Positions 50,662 to 58,718 of a DNA stretch of 64,000 nt are shown one piece after another; position 1 is the stretch's first letter; each line of letters begins with the position of its first letter. Position numbers and translations under genes: made by a program. The notes below the pieces were generated by a model. It did no database searches, had not been told where the DNA came from, and saw only the letters and a list, made by a program, of their open reading frames with translations. The stretch is from a virus: the IMG/VR virus record IMGVR_UViG_3300009177_000031, positions 24,310-88,309 of that record, one strand, 5' to 3'.

Positions 50662-51675
50662 ATGAGCGAGCTACCGCGAAGCGGCGTTCACGATCTCACC
50701 TGCAAATGGGTTTGCAAGAACCCACAACCTAGCTGCGAGCATTCGTGCTCGTTTTGCAATCAAGGAGTCGGTCACATGCGGTTCGAGAACATTCTGGAGT
50801 GGTACAGCGGCAAGGCGCGCGACACGATCGCGCAGTTCGTCATCCCGGCGCTCGTCGAGTGCGAGGAGTTGGGGTGCTGGAAGAAGGGCGTGTCGCGCTC
50901 GGTGAAGGGCGCGCTGAACAAACAGAACGTCGCGAAGAAGTGGGTCGACACCAAGGCGTGGAAGCCGCACGGTTCGCCTGACCTGGTGCCGACGCACGGC
51001 AACTTGCTGGAGAAGATCGAGGTGCCGTCGAAGAAGCCGCGCGAGACCGGCACGAGCGGTTGGTACCTGGCGCACGCGATGCGCTTCGGTAGCTTCGAGC
51101 TGGCGAAGTCGAACATCGCGCTCGCTGAGAAGCTCGAACACGTCGCCGAGGTGGCGCCGCGCGAGACCTACGAAGCGTGGGGCGTGGCGCTGCGGTGGGC
51201 GAAAGCGTTCGCGCCTATCGCCGAGCTGGTGAGGCTTCTCGACGCTAGTAGGCCGAAGCAAACCGTCGTGATGAAGACGCTGTCACCGACGGTGATGGAG
51301 AACCTCAGCAAGCACGTCGGCATCGACATGCGCTCGATCCAATCGCCACCGATGAAGGGTGAGTGGCGCGAAGAGACGATCGTCGTCGGTGGCAAGTCGA
51401 AGCAGGTGCGCGTTTGGCGCGTGCGCATCGAGTGGCCGGAAGGCACGCTGCACAATCGGTCGAAGTTCTTCCACAGCGGTGAGAACTGGCAGTGCCAAGC
51501 GTGCGGTCACGCGATTCGCAATCCGTTCAATTGGGTGCCGATCCTCGCGTACGGCGACAACACGCTCGGCACGAAATCGACTCCCTACTCGCTCATCGTC
51601 GGACGTGACTGCGCTGAGAAGCTGTTCGGCTGCGAAGTCGACGGCGACATGCTCATCGAGAACCGCGATCACTAA
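50662..51675 (+). CDS. Hypothetical protein with cysteine-rich ends
   Basis: 337 residues from ATG 50662; a second ATG at 50776 has a much better site (AAGGAG), so both forms may be made. The N-terminal part has six cysteines (CKWVCKNPQPSCEHSCSFC). The body is mainly helical. WQCQACGHAIRNPFNWVP near the C terminus is a zinc-ribbon half, and further C residues follow. A nucleic-acid-binding role is plausible but not shown. Confidence 0.65.
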   Translation: MSELPRSGVHDLTCKWVCKNPQPSCEHSCSFCNQGVGHMRFENILEWYSGKARDTIAQFVIPALVECEELGCWKKGVSRSVKGALNKQNVAKKWVDTKAWKPHGSPDLVPTHGNLLEKIEVPSKKPRETGTSGWYLAHAMRFGSFELAKSNIALAEKLEHVAEVAPRETYEAWGVALRWAKAFAPIAELVRLLDASRPKQTVVMKTLSPTVMENLSKHVGIDMRSIQSPPMKGEWREETIVVGGKSKQVRVWRVRIEWPEGTLHNRSKFFHSGENWQCQACGHAIRNPFNWVPILAYGDNTLGTKSTPYSLIVGRDCAEKLFGCEVDGDMLIENRDH

Positions 51676-51728
51676 ACTAGCTTTGCAAACAGCGACCAAA
51701 ACCTCATACGGAGAAGCAGGAGAAGACC

Positions 51729-52622
51729 ATGGAGATCATCACGAACGAGACCACCACCACGAACAGCAACCCGACCGCTGGCGGACCGCCTGGCACGCCG
51801 AAGGTGAACAAGAAGGTCCAGAAGCAGCTCGCCGAGCTGATCGCAAACACGCCGAGCCTCACCGCCGAGCCGGCGCCGAAGGTGTCGACGAAGAAGGCCA
51901 TGAAGTGGGCGCTGAAGAAGTTCGGTGCCGAGGGTGTCTACGCTGACGGCGAGCGCAGCGAGAAGCAGGCGAAGCGGTGGGCGGTGGAGCAGTACGTCGA
52001 GTACAAGGCGAGCAAGAAGGCGAAGCCGTCGAGCGATGGCGTCATCGACATGATCGCGAAGACGAACAAGGATGCGATCAAGGCGAACGACGCGATGGAG
52101 GCGCTCGCGAGCGGTGCGGTGAAGCGTAAGGCAGCGAAGGCGAAGAAGGACGAAGCCAAGGCGAAAGCCGAAGCGCAAACGCGCGACACCGAGATCAGCA
52201 CGGCGTTCACCGCGCTGAAGCTGTCGCTCGACGAACAGCTGAAGAACGCGACGCTCAACTTCATCAACGGTCCGGTGAAGGACGTGATGGACTCGTTCGT
52301 CAAGCTGTTCACGTCGCGCAGCTCGGACGGCGAGAGCGACGAGGCAGTGCTGGCGCTCGACGCGTGCAAGAAAGCGTTCGACGCGTGCGGTCTGATCCTC
52401 GCTGACGTCGAGACCAAGTCGAAGAAGAAGGCGAAGGTGAGCACCGAGAAGGCGCCACCTGAGACGGCGAAGGACGCGAAGCGCGAGCTGCGTCACGAGC
52501 TGCGCGAGTTCGTGAATAGCAAGACGAAGAAGCGCAAGCCGCTCACCGAGAAGCAGCGCGAGGCGAAGAACAAGAAGGACCGCGAGCGTCGCGCGGCGAA
52601 GTCGAAGAAGGGGGCGAAGTAA
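51729..52622 (+). CDS. Lys-rich helical protein, possible DNA-binding
   Basis: 297 residues, site GGAGAAG. Low-complexity Pro/Thr start, basic helices (TKKAMKWALKKFGAEGVY, VEQYVEYKASKKAKPSS) and a Lys/Arg-rich tail. Composition fits a nucleic-acid-binding or nucleoid-like phage protein; no named domain seen. Confidence 0.62.
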   Translation: MEIITNETTTTNSNPTAGGPPGTPKVNKKVQKQLAELIANTPSLTAEPAPKVSTKKAMKWALKKFGAEGVYADGERSEKQAKRWAVEQYVEYKASKKAKPSSDGVIDMIAKTNKDAIKANDAMEALASGAVKRKAAKAKKDEAKAKAEAQTRDTEISTAFTALKLSLDEQLKNATLNFINGPVKDVMDSFVKLFTSRSSDGESDEAVLALDACKKAFDACGLILADVETKSKKKAKVSTEKAPPETAKDAKRELRHELREFVNSKTKKRKPLTEKQREAKNKKDRERRAAKSKKGAK

Positions 52623-52624
52623 TC

Positions 52625-52864
52625 ATGACGACGACGTTCATCATCGTGTACGAGGATCGCGAGTACGGAGAGATTCACGCTGAGCGTTTGTTGTCCAAAG
52701 CTGATGTTCTGAACCGCATCTCTGGACTCGTCGACGAAGACGGTGTCGATGTCGACGACCTTGAGCTGTACGAAGCCGTGAAGGTTGCGTTCGTGGTCGA
52801 AACCGTCGCGACGGAGATCAAGACGCAGCCGAAGGTCAAACCGAAGAAGAAGGCGAAGAAGTAG
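52625..52864 (+). CDS. Small hypothetical protein
   Basis: 79 residues, 2 bases after the previous stop. Starts TTTFIIVYEDREYGEIHAER (beta), has an acidic middle (DEDGVDVDDLELYEAV) and ends in a Lys tail. Function unknown. Confidence 0.6.
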   Translation: MTTTFIIVYEDREYGEIHAERLLSKADVLNRISGLVDEDGVDVDDLELYEAVKVAFVVETVATEIKTQPKVKPKKKAKK

Positions 52865-52893
52865 CTCTCACAATCAAGGCGAAGGAGTAGAAG

Positions 52894-53388
52894 ATGGTGG
52901 AAGCGAAAGCGCCGCGGACCACGCACGAGCTGGTGTGCGTCGGTCTGCGGCTAACAGACAAGAAGAAGCTCGTCCCGGTCTTCAACGAGATCGTGGACGG
53001 TAGGCGCGGCAAGGTAGAGCTGTCGTGGGACGCGCTGAAGGCGCACACCGGCAACGTCTACCAAATCGAAGCAGAGACGTGGGAGGAAGGTGGCTCCCAC
53101 GTCATCTTCGTTCCGAAGGGCGGTCGTTTGCCGTGGCTGCGGTTGTGGCCCAACGCGGAGGACCGCGCGCTGTGGGAAGCCGCAGCTGACACCACGAAGG
53201 CAAACCAGGCGCGCGAGAAGCTCCAACAGAACGCAGAGAAACAGCGCGAGCTGGTGAAGCTCACCGAACCGCTCGCGGTGATCTTCCGCGGTCTCGCGTG
53301 GGGCAATCGCACGGCGTTCCTGATCCACGTCCAAGAGCTGATCCTCAGACACCCAACGGCACAAAAGAAAGGCGCAGACGATGAGTAA
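52894..53388 (+). CDS. Hypothetical protein
   Basis: 164 residues, site GAAGGAG. Beta-rich first half (HELVCVGLRLTDKKKLVPVF, HVIFVPKGGRLPWLRLWP) and helical second half. Overlaps the next gene by 8 bases. Not recognised. Confidence 0.62.
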   Translation: MVEAKAPRTTHELVCVGLRLTDKKKLVPVFNEIVDGRRGKVELSWDALKAHTGNVYQIEAETWEEGGSHVIFVPKGGRLPWLRLWPNAEDRALWEAAADTTKANQAREKLQQNAEKQRELVKLTEPLAVIFRGLAWGNRTAFLIHVQELILRHPTAQKKGADDE

Positions 53389-53878
53389 TCACAAGATCAA
53401 GTTCACGCTGTTTCGTGAGCGTCCGGCGACGCAGGCCGATCTCGACGCTGAAGCGGCATACGTTGCAGAACACGGAAGGCCGAACTACGGCGAAGACCTG
53501 AAGCTCGGCGAGCCGATGGACTTCGAGGACGAGATCGAACTCCCGGCCCGCTGGGAGATCTGCGACCGCTGCGACGGCGAGGGGCAGCACGTCAACCCCA
53601 ACGTCGACGGTCACGGCATCAGCGCGGAGGAGTGGGAACAGGATTGGGACGAGGAGTCGCGCGAGGGTTACTTCCGCGGCGACTACGACGTCCCCTGCGA
53701 GGCGCGCTGCAACGGCGGCAAGATGCTCGTCGTCGATGAGAAAGCGTGCAAGAACGAGCCGCTGAAGTCGCTCTACGAAGCGTACGAGAAGCAGGAAGCT
53801 GAGCGTGCGCAATCGGAAGCCGAGGACCGCCGCACGCTCTATTGGGAGAGCGGTGGGCGTGAAGGGAGTCGGTACTAA
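53381..53878 (+). CDS. DnaJ-type zinc-finger-like phage protein
   Basis: 165 residues, strong start after AAAGAAAGG. Contains CDRCDGEGQHVNPNVDGHG near residues 61-80 and CEARCNGGK near 107, a zinc-finger pair (CxxCxGxG) known from small unnamed phage proteins. Acidic overall. GC content and codon use look higher than in most neighbours. Function unknown. Confidence 0.66.
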   Translation: MSNHKIKFTLFRERPATQADLDAEAAYVAEHGRPNYGEDLKLGEPMDFEDEIELPARWEICDRCDGEGQHVNPNVDGHGISAEEWEQDWDEESREGYFRGDYDVPCEARCNGGKMLVVDEKACKNEPLKSLYEAYEKQEAERAQSEAEDRRTLYWESGGREGSRY

Positions 53879-54324
53879 TGAAGGGGAAGAAGGAAGCAAT
53901 CATGTTGCAACAGCGTGCGCACGCGCTGGTGTGGCCTAAGTCGGACGATGCAGCGTCGCAGTTCGCGCAGTTCAAACGCGACTTGCGAGACATCGTGCTC
54001 GCAAACCTCAACCTGCACGGTAGCAATCGCGACGCAGCCGAATCGTGGGACTACGACGAGGACGGTGAAGAGTTCTTCTTCACGATCTCGGAGTCGCTGG
54101 CGATCGAAACGAAGCCAGGTTTGACGCGTCGCTGCGGAGTCACGACGATGTTCGTGCTTCCCAAGGCGTGGTTGAACGATATCCCCCTCAGCATCGAGAT
54201 GCTCAACGACGACATAGTGACGTGGCGCAAGTCGCTGCACCACGTTCGCAAGCTGCAATTGCAGCATGTGCTGGCCACCGAAGGTCAGGATGCGTTCATC
54301 GCAGCGACGGAAAGGACCCTGTAG
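53878..54324 (+). CDS. Hypothetical protein
   Basis: 148 residues; ATG shares a base with the previous stop, and a second ATG at 53902 has a better site (AAGGAAG). Contains RDAAESWDYDEDGEEFFF and TKPGLTRRCGVTTMFVLPK. No domain recognised. Confidence 0.6.
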   Translation: MKGKKEAIMLQQRAHALVWPKSDDAASQFAQFKRDLRDIVLANLNLHGSNRDAAESWDYDEDGEEFFFTISESLAIETKPGLTRRCGVTTMFVLPKAWLNDIPLSIEMLNDDIVTWRKSLHHVRKLQLQHVLATEGQDAFIAATERTL

Positions 54325-54327
54325 CCC

Positions 54328-54630
54328 ATGACGAAGAAGGACTACGAGCTGATCGCGAAGGTGATCAAGCAGTCGCACGACAACATCTCGACGCTCGCAA
54401 ACGGTATGCTTCCGAAGACGAAAGTTGAGGCGCAGCTCGCTGGCGTTGCGTTCGTGGCGCTCGCCATGGCAGCACATCTCGCCTGCGACAACCCTCGCTT
54501 CGAGGCGAAGCGGTTCTTCACCGCGTGTGGCTTCGTCGAGCAGCCTGACGGCACCCTGCGCTCGCTTGAAGAGGTGAGCAAGGAAGCGGCTGCAAACGCG
54601 CGTGCAGCTCGCAAAGGAGGGAAGCTGTGA
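54328..54630 (+). CDS. Small conserved-type phage protein
   Basis: 100 residues. Starts TKKDYELIAKVIKQSHDNI and has AAHLACDNPRFEAKRFFTACG. This is a well-known small protein of unknown function in many phages (I recognise the pattern, not a role). Overlaps the next gene by GTGA. Confidence 0.68.
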   Translation: MTKKDYELIAKVIKQSHDNISTLANGMLPKTKVEAQLAGVAFVALAMAAHLACDNPRFEAKRFFTACGFVEQPDGTLRSLEEVSKEAAANARAARKGGKL

Positions 54631-54953
54631 TTGCAATCCCTCGCAAGCTGCGCCGCATCGCAAAGTTGCTCGCCGAGCGCGTAGGTCCGTCCTACAACGC
54701 GCCTGGCTTCACCAAACAGGACGTGATGAACGACCGAGCGAAGATCCGAGACGCGTACCTGCAAGGCTACAGCGATGCAGCTGAAGCGTTCCTCGCGAAT
54801 CTCGAAGAGGTGTACGTACGGTCGGACCTGCGCAGGCCGGAAATGCGGCGTTCCGAGATGCTTCGCCTGATGGCGAAGAAGCCGGTGATCGCTGACCACG
54901 ACTGCGAGAACGGTGGCGGTGAGTGCAATCACCCGGACTGTCAGGAGGTCTAG
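54627..54953 (+). CDS. Small hypothetical protein with terminal Cys/His cluster
   Basis: 108 residues, GTG start in GTGA overlap, strong site AAAGGAGG. Helical body with IAIPRKLRRIAKLLAERVG. It ends with HDCENGGGECNHPDC, a compact potential metal site. Function unknown. Confidence 0.62.
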   Translation: MIAIPRKLRRIAKLLAERVGPSYNAPGFTKQDVMNDRAKIRDAYLQGYSDAAEAFLANLEEVYVRSDLRRPEMRRSEMLRLMAKKPVIADHDCENGGGECNHPDCQEV

Positions 54954-54954
54954 G

Positions 54955-55278
54955 GTGGGGGCGCAGGAAGACTACGAAGCGAAGCTGGTCAGGACCACGG
55001 TGAAGCCTTTGCTGAGGCTTGCCTTTGAAGTCGAGCACGCGACGCACGAAGGTACGCTCGCGAGCGTCGCGGTCACCGTCGGCAACGCTGGTGATCGCGT
55101 GCCGTGGAATCCCAATTGGGCCTACACGGTGTTCAAGGTGTGCATCGACATGCCTGACGAGAAGGCTGGTACCGTCGAAGGCTTCTGGCACGAAGAGGAC
55201 TTCATGAAGAAGCCTGACGACGCTACCGTGCGCGTCGTCGAGGCGTTTGCAAAGCTCGTGTTGGAAATGGAGGCGTAG
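54955..55278 (+). CDS. Small hypothetical protein
   Basis: 107 residues; GTG 54955 preceded by AGGAGG. Contains AFEVEHATHEGTLASVAVTV and a C-terminal helix RVVEAFAKLVLEME. Directly abuts the next ATG. Function unknown. Confidence 0.6.
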   Translation: MGAQEDYEAKLVRTTVKPLLRLAFEVEHATHEGTLASVAVTVGNAGDRVPWNPNWAYTVFKVCIDMPDEKAGTVEGFWHEEDFMKKPDDATVRVVEAFAKLVLEMEA

Positions 55279-55701
55279 ATGGGAGCGCACTACGTCAACG
55301 TCGCGCCGCGCTACACGTGCGGTTCACCAGCAGCCGTCGACATCGACATCGCTGAGCGTCTCGCGAAGGACGAGCGCGAATCGTACGAGTTCATCATCGA
55401 AGGGCGCGAAGGGCAGGAGCGTGCAGCCAAAGCGAAAGCCGAAGGGCTGAAGCTCATCGTGTTCGAGATGGTGGAGCACTCGAAGCAGTGGCTCGTCTTC
55501 GATTGGCTCACGAACGAGCTGCACGTTTGGCCGTTCCACGAGAAGTGTCCGAAGTGCAAAAAGCGCTTCTCGTGCACGCGCGGCTGGATCAACGAGCACG
55601 GATGTCCGTTCAGGTTCGAGGGGTACGTAGGTCACCTCATGAACGAGAACGAGCGCATCAAGTACGCACGACGTTTCTTCAAGCAGCCGGACGGAACGTG
55701 A
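55279..55701 (+). CDS. Hypothetical protein with CxxC zinc motif
   Basis: 140 residues, abutting the previous stop. Contains CPKCKKRFSCTRGWINEHGC, a likely zinc-binding loop, and LKLIVFEMVEHSKQWLVFDW. GTGA overlap with the next gene. Function unknown. Confidence 0.63.
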   Translation: MGAHYVNVAPRYTCGSPAAVDIDIAERLAKDERESYEFIIEGREGQERAAKAKAEGLKLIVFEMVEHSKQWLVFDWLTNELHVWPFHEKCPKCKKRFSCTRGWINEHGCPFRFEGYVGHLMNENERIKYARRFFKQPDGT

Positions 55702-55853
55702 CCGAGACGATGGCGATCGACATCGATTGCACCAAATGCGGTGCGCTCGCTGGCGTTCGTTGTCCAGGAAATCGCTTCTGCCAAACGCGGTGCACTGAAG
55801 CGCAGCGTTTGACGCGTGAAGCAAACAAACAACTCAGGGAGAGACAGCCATGA
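55698..55853 (+). CDS. Small CxxCGA zinc-finger protein
   Basis: 51 residues, GTG start in GTGA overlap; the long open frame upstream is a shadow. The core IDCTKCGALAGVRCPG ... CQTRCTEA matches the small zinc-finger pattern CxxCGAxxGxxC found in actinobacterial and phage proteins. ATGA-coupled to the next gene. Confidence 0.6.
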   Translation: MTETMAIDIDCTKCGALAGVRCPGNRFCQTRCTEAQRLTREANKQLRERQP

Positions 55854-56194
55854 ACCAGTTCCAAGGCGTGAAGGTATTCTCAGCAACCAAGGCGCGCGAC
55901 CGCGAGATGCTCGGTGAAGTGATCACCGACTGGCTTCGCACGAACAGCGACAAGGATGTGGTCGACAAGATCATCACCCAATCGTCGGACAGCGAGTTCC
56001 ACTGCCTGACGATCACGCTGTTCTACACGTTCGCGACGCAACCGCGTAAACCGATGTGCGAAGTCGATTGGTGCGAGGAGCGTCGAGGGCACGACGGACC
56101 GCACACCGGTGAGACGCCGAAGGCACCGCCGAAGCGCCTCAAGTTCAACGACCCGCCAGACCGCTCGCACCGCACCTACGGTCGCGAGGAGTAG
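55850..56194 (+). CDS. Small conserved-type phage protein
   Basis: 114 residues, ATGA overlap, site CAGGGAGAG. Starts NQFQGVKVFSATKARDREML, with DVVDKIITQSSDSEFHCLTI and LFY, a block I recognise from other large phages with unknown function. C-terminal half is Cys/His-containing and Pro-rich. Confidence 0.66.
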   Translation: MNQFQGVKVFSATKARDREMLGEVITDWLRTNSDKDVVDKIITQSSDSEFHCLTITLFYTFATQPRKPMCEVDWCEERRGHDGPHTGETPKAPPKRLKFNDPPDRSHRTYGREE

Positions 56195-56197
56195 ACG

Positions 56198-56428
56198 ATG
56201 AGCCGTTGGATTCACCCAACGCTTGTTTGCCCAAAGCACGGCAAGCCGTTCCTGGTGACGAGGAGCGGCGTCGTGTTCTGCGGCGAAGGGCTCGACGAAA
56301 ATCACAACCCAACATGCGAGGTGCCGTCCGAAGTGACGGTCCCAAAAGCAGTGGCGCGTGCGATGCACCGACTTCGGAAGCGCACGCGCCGCATGCTTCG
56401 CAAGAAAGCGAGGGCACGCGGTGACTAA
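56198..56428 (+). CDS. Small zinc-binding-like protein
   Basis: 76 residues. VCPKHGKPF and FCGEGLDENHNPTC form a likely zinc site. The C-terminal 20 residues are strongly basic (RLRKRTRRMLRKKARARG), suggesting nucleic-acid or membrane contact. Overlaps the next gene by 8 bases. Confidence 0.6.
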   Translation: MSRWIHPTLVCPKHGKPFLVTRSGVVFCGEGLDENHNPTCEVPSEVTVPKAVARAMHRLRKRTRRMLRKKARARGD

Positions 56429-56783
56429 ACGCATGCCCACGCTGTGGGTGTTCATCGAGCAGTACCTGGCGCGCGGTAGCAAATGGCCCAACAACTCGTG
56501 GGTCACCTGCCACGGCTTCGCGCACCTGTACGTTCGCATCACGTCACGCGTCATCGGTGACGAAAAACTTGCCCCGGTCCTAGACCTGGCGAACATGGAG
56601 GCGAGGGAGCCTGGCAAGGGCGCCTTCGGCAATATGTTCCGACGACTCAGGGCCGAGCATCCGCATCTTCACATCTACGTCGAACAAACGCACGAGCGGT
56701 TCGGCGCGCATCTATTCAGGCTCGGCTTCCTCAAGCTGGATCCGTACGTCTACGGCGACAGCTACATCTACAAGGCAGGGTGA
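56421..56783 (+). CDS. GNAT-like hypothetical protein
   Basis: 120 residues from GTG 56421 (ATG 56433 possible). Contains IEQYLARGSKWPNNSWVTC, and a block AREPGKGAFGNMFRRLRAE followed by HIYVEQTHERFGAHLFRLGF, which resembles the acetyl-CoA loop and final strand/helix of GNAT acetyltransferases. Weak similarity; treat as unassigned. Confidence 0.55.
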   Translation: MTKRMPTLWVFIEQYLARGSKWPNNSWVTCHGFAHLYVRITSRVIGDEKLAPVLDLANMEAREPGKGAFGNMFRRLRAEHPHLHIYVEQTHERFGAHLFRLGFLKLDPYVYGDSYIYKAG

Positions 56784-56784
56784 C

Positions 56785-57180
56785 ATGAAACGTCTCGGAG
56801 CAATGCAGGTCAAAGCGCGCGACAAGCACGCGGTGGAGCTTCGCAACACCACCAACGAGCTGAACGCGGCAATCACGAAGTACAACGAAGCCGTCGAGGC
56901 TGCGAAGGGAGAACTCGAAGCGGCGATCACGAAGCACAACGAGAAGCTCAACGAGGTTCGCGAGTGGTGCAGCGAGATCGTGAGCGACATGGAGAGCTAC
57001 GTTGGCGAGCGCTCGGACAAGTGGAGCGAGAGCGACGCGGCGAGCGAGTACGAGGACTGGAAACAGTCGTTCGAGAACCTCGAAGTCGAGGACGTCGAGA
57101 TCGAGTTTCCTGATGAACTCGAACAGGTGAGCGAGGACGCCGCGGACGCGGTGGACAATCTCCCGGAGTCGCCTGGCTAG
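56785..57180 (+). CDS. Coiled-coil acidic hypothetical protein
   Basis: 131 residues, 1 base after the previous stop. First half is a clear helix with repeats ITKYNEAVEAAKGELEA / ITKHNEKLNEVREWCSE; second half is very acidic. Similar unnamed proteins occur in large phages. Function unknown. Confidence 0.65.
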   Translation: MKRLGAMQVKARDKHAVELRNTTNELNAAITKYNEAVEAAKGELEAAITKHNEKLNEVREWCSEIVSDMESYVGERSDKWSESDAASEYEDWKQSFENLEVEDVEIEFPDELEQVSEDAADAVDNLPESPG

Positions 57181-57198
57181 ATCGTGGTATAGGGCGGC

Positions 57199-57663
57199 AT
57201 GAACCAGATCATCGCGTTCCTGCATTTGCTGTTTGCAGCGCACCAGCTTCCTGACACCAAGGCGGTTGACGTGCTGCGCTTCGTGATCGCAGCTGCACAA
57301 GAAGAGACGCCAGACGTACCGGCGTCTCTTCTTGTCGCGCTCGGCTGGCCGGAGTCTCGGTTCCAGCTGGACGCACAGCCAGCGTGCGGCGTGATGCAGG
57401 TTTACCCCCACGACATCAACCGGCCGGACAGCGATTGCGCTGTCTGGCGTGAAGACGTACGCGCTGGCGTTCACGCTGGCGTGGTCGAGATCGAGATGCT
57501 TCTCGCTGACCGTCGCGTGAACCGGAACATGCATCGTGCGCTGATGTACCGAGCGTGCGGCAACAAGTTCTTCGATGGGACATGCGACGCAGCGAAAGCG
57601 GTGTGGGTCGACAACGCCATCGCTCGTTGGCGGTGGTTGGAGTCGACAGGGATCGGCACGTAG
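57199..57663 (+). CDS. Lytic transglycosylase-like protein (lysis or injection)
   Basis: 154 residues, AGGGCGG before the ATG. The motif ALGWPESRF holds the candidate catalytic glutamate and ACGVMQVYP is the G-x-M-Q strand of SLT-type transglycosylases. The first 15 residues are hydrophobic (QIIAFLHLLFAAH), possibly a short signal or membrane-anchor. This is the best endolysin candidate in the window. A perfect 15-bp inverted repeat lies inside its coding sequence (57297-57335). Confidence 0.68.
   Translation: MNQIIAFLHLLFAAHQLPDTKAVDVLRFVIAAAQEETPDVPASLLVALGWPESRFQLDAQPACGVMQVYPHDINRPDSDCAVWREDVRAGVHAGVVEIEMLLADRRVNRNMHRALMYRACGNKFFDGTCDAAKAVWVDNAIARWRWLESTGIGT
57297..57335 (+). repeat. Perfect 15-bp inverted repeat within coding sequence
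   Basis: ACAAGAAGAGACGCC (57297-57311) and GGCGTCTCTTCTTGT (57321-57335), loop of 9 bases. It forms a very stable mRNA hairpin inside the transglycosylase-like gene without a following T-run. Confidence 0.9.
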
Positions 57664-57690
57664 CTCGACGGTGTCAAGACGTTCTGAGAG

Positions 57691-57747
57691 CAGATCTCCC
57701 CTCGAAAAACAGGGCAGATCTACCTCGAACGTCAGAGGCATGTCGTA
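57691..57747 (+). promoter_or_regulatory. Composite element: two CAGATCT boxes + GTCAGAGGCATGTCGTA
   Basis: CAGATCT at 57691-57697 and 57715-57721, then GTCAGAGGCATGTCGTA at 57731-57747. The 17-base box differs from that at 39117-39133 in one base. It lies in a 162-base gap before the CobS/CobT block. The two CAGATCT boxes with CCCT/AGGG between them could also form a hairpin. Confidence 0.55.
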
Positions 57748-57754
57748 TGTACAC

Positions 57755-57804
57755 GACCACGAACCAAGTACGATGCGTGGTCAGAACCGCAGACAGATGT
57801 CTGC
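57755..57804 (+). other. Two leader hairpins downstream of composite element
   Basis: GACCACG (57755-57761) pairs with CGTGGTC (57776-57782), the 14-base loop holding ACCAA; then GCAGAC (57789-57794) with GTCTGC (57799-57804). Both precede the AAGGAG site of the next gene, recalling the two-hairpin layout of the leaders at 47881 and 49774. Confidence 0.5.
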
Positions 57805-57825
57805 ATAGAAGAAGGAGCAGAGACG

Positions 57826-58107
57826 GTGACTACGATCGAACGCACGCGTGAGGACTCGATGCTGCTAGCCAACGGCATCATCTTCACGATCAAAGAACTG
57901 CACGACAACAACGTGCACTACTTCAACCAGAAGCGCGCTGATGCGATGCGACGCTTCTGTCAGCCTGAGATCGCGGCGTTCTCGATGCAGCTGCTAGAGC
58001 TGTCGTTTGGGCTCGCAGCGCTCGCGGTGCACGCTGCGAAGCTGCAAGAGGCAGCTGAGAGCGACGAGTACGCGAAGAAGTTCTGGTCGAGCACGACGAT
58101 CAACTAG
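57826..58107 (+). CDS. Small helical hypothetical protein
   Basis: 93 residues, GTG start after GAAGGAGC. Helical throughout (MQLLELSFGLAALAVHAAKL). First gene after the composite regulatory element. Function unknown. Confidence 0.62.
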   Translation: MTTIERTREDSMLLANGIIFTIKELHDNNVHYFNQKRADAMRRFCQPEIAAFSMQLLELSFGLAALAVHAAKLQEAAESDEYAKKFWSSTTIN

Positions 58108-58109
58108 CC

Positions 58110-58718
58110 ATGCAGCGTAGCAAGGCTTTGGCGATCCTCACGCGCCAGATCATCCATCGTTGTCCGTACAAGGGTCAGGACACGTACCTCGCGACCTGCT
58201 ACATCAACGCGCAGGATGGCGAGCACGAGTTCTGCTATGGCTGCGACCACATCGAGAAGCTGAAGGCGAAGTACGGCCTGAAGACGTTCAACCGCAAGGT
58301 GGTGACGTCCTCGTGCCGCAATTGCTCTGACTCGGCATCGCTTCACAGCGATGAGCCACCGCACAAGAGCGAGCGCGACACGCGTTGTCCTGGCTTCGCA
58401 CCGCAGCTCGATGACGCGAAGGTGTACGTACCCACGAACCTGGAGTGCACCGAATGGATGATCGTGGATCTGGCGACCGGCATGCGTACCCCGTACGCGG
58501 TGGCTCGTGCGAAGTGGGACCCAAACGCTCGTCGCCTGCAAATCGGTTTGCTCGGTGCGCCTGGAACAGTGCCGTCTGATTCGCGTGACGAACGACGGCG
58601 CCAGCTGGCGCACGAAGCAACCAAACGTCGTGGCAGGCCAGACATGGTTGTGCTCGACGATGACGGCAACGAGGTTCAACAGACCGTCAGAATCAAGAAG
58701 GGCAAGAAGTCCAAATGA
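58110..58718 (+). CDS. Cys-rich hypothetical protein
   Basis: 202 residues. Contains CYGCDHIEKLKAKYGL and CRNCSDSASLH, at least one probable zinc site, then VYVPTNLECTEWMIVDLATG. Basic tail. ATGA-coupled to the AAA+ gene, which suggests a shared pathway. Not recognised. Confidence 0.62.
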   Translation: MQRSKALAILTRQIIHRCPYKGQDTYLATCYINAQDGEHEFCYGCDHIEKLKAKYGLKTFNRKVVTSSCRNCSDSASLHSDEPPHKSERDTRCPGFAPQLDDAKVYVPTNLECTEWMIVDLATGMRTPYAVARAKWDPNARRLQIGLLGAPGTVPSDSRDERRRQLAHEATKRRGRPDMVVLDDDGNEVQQTVRIKKGKKSK

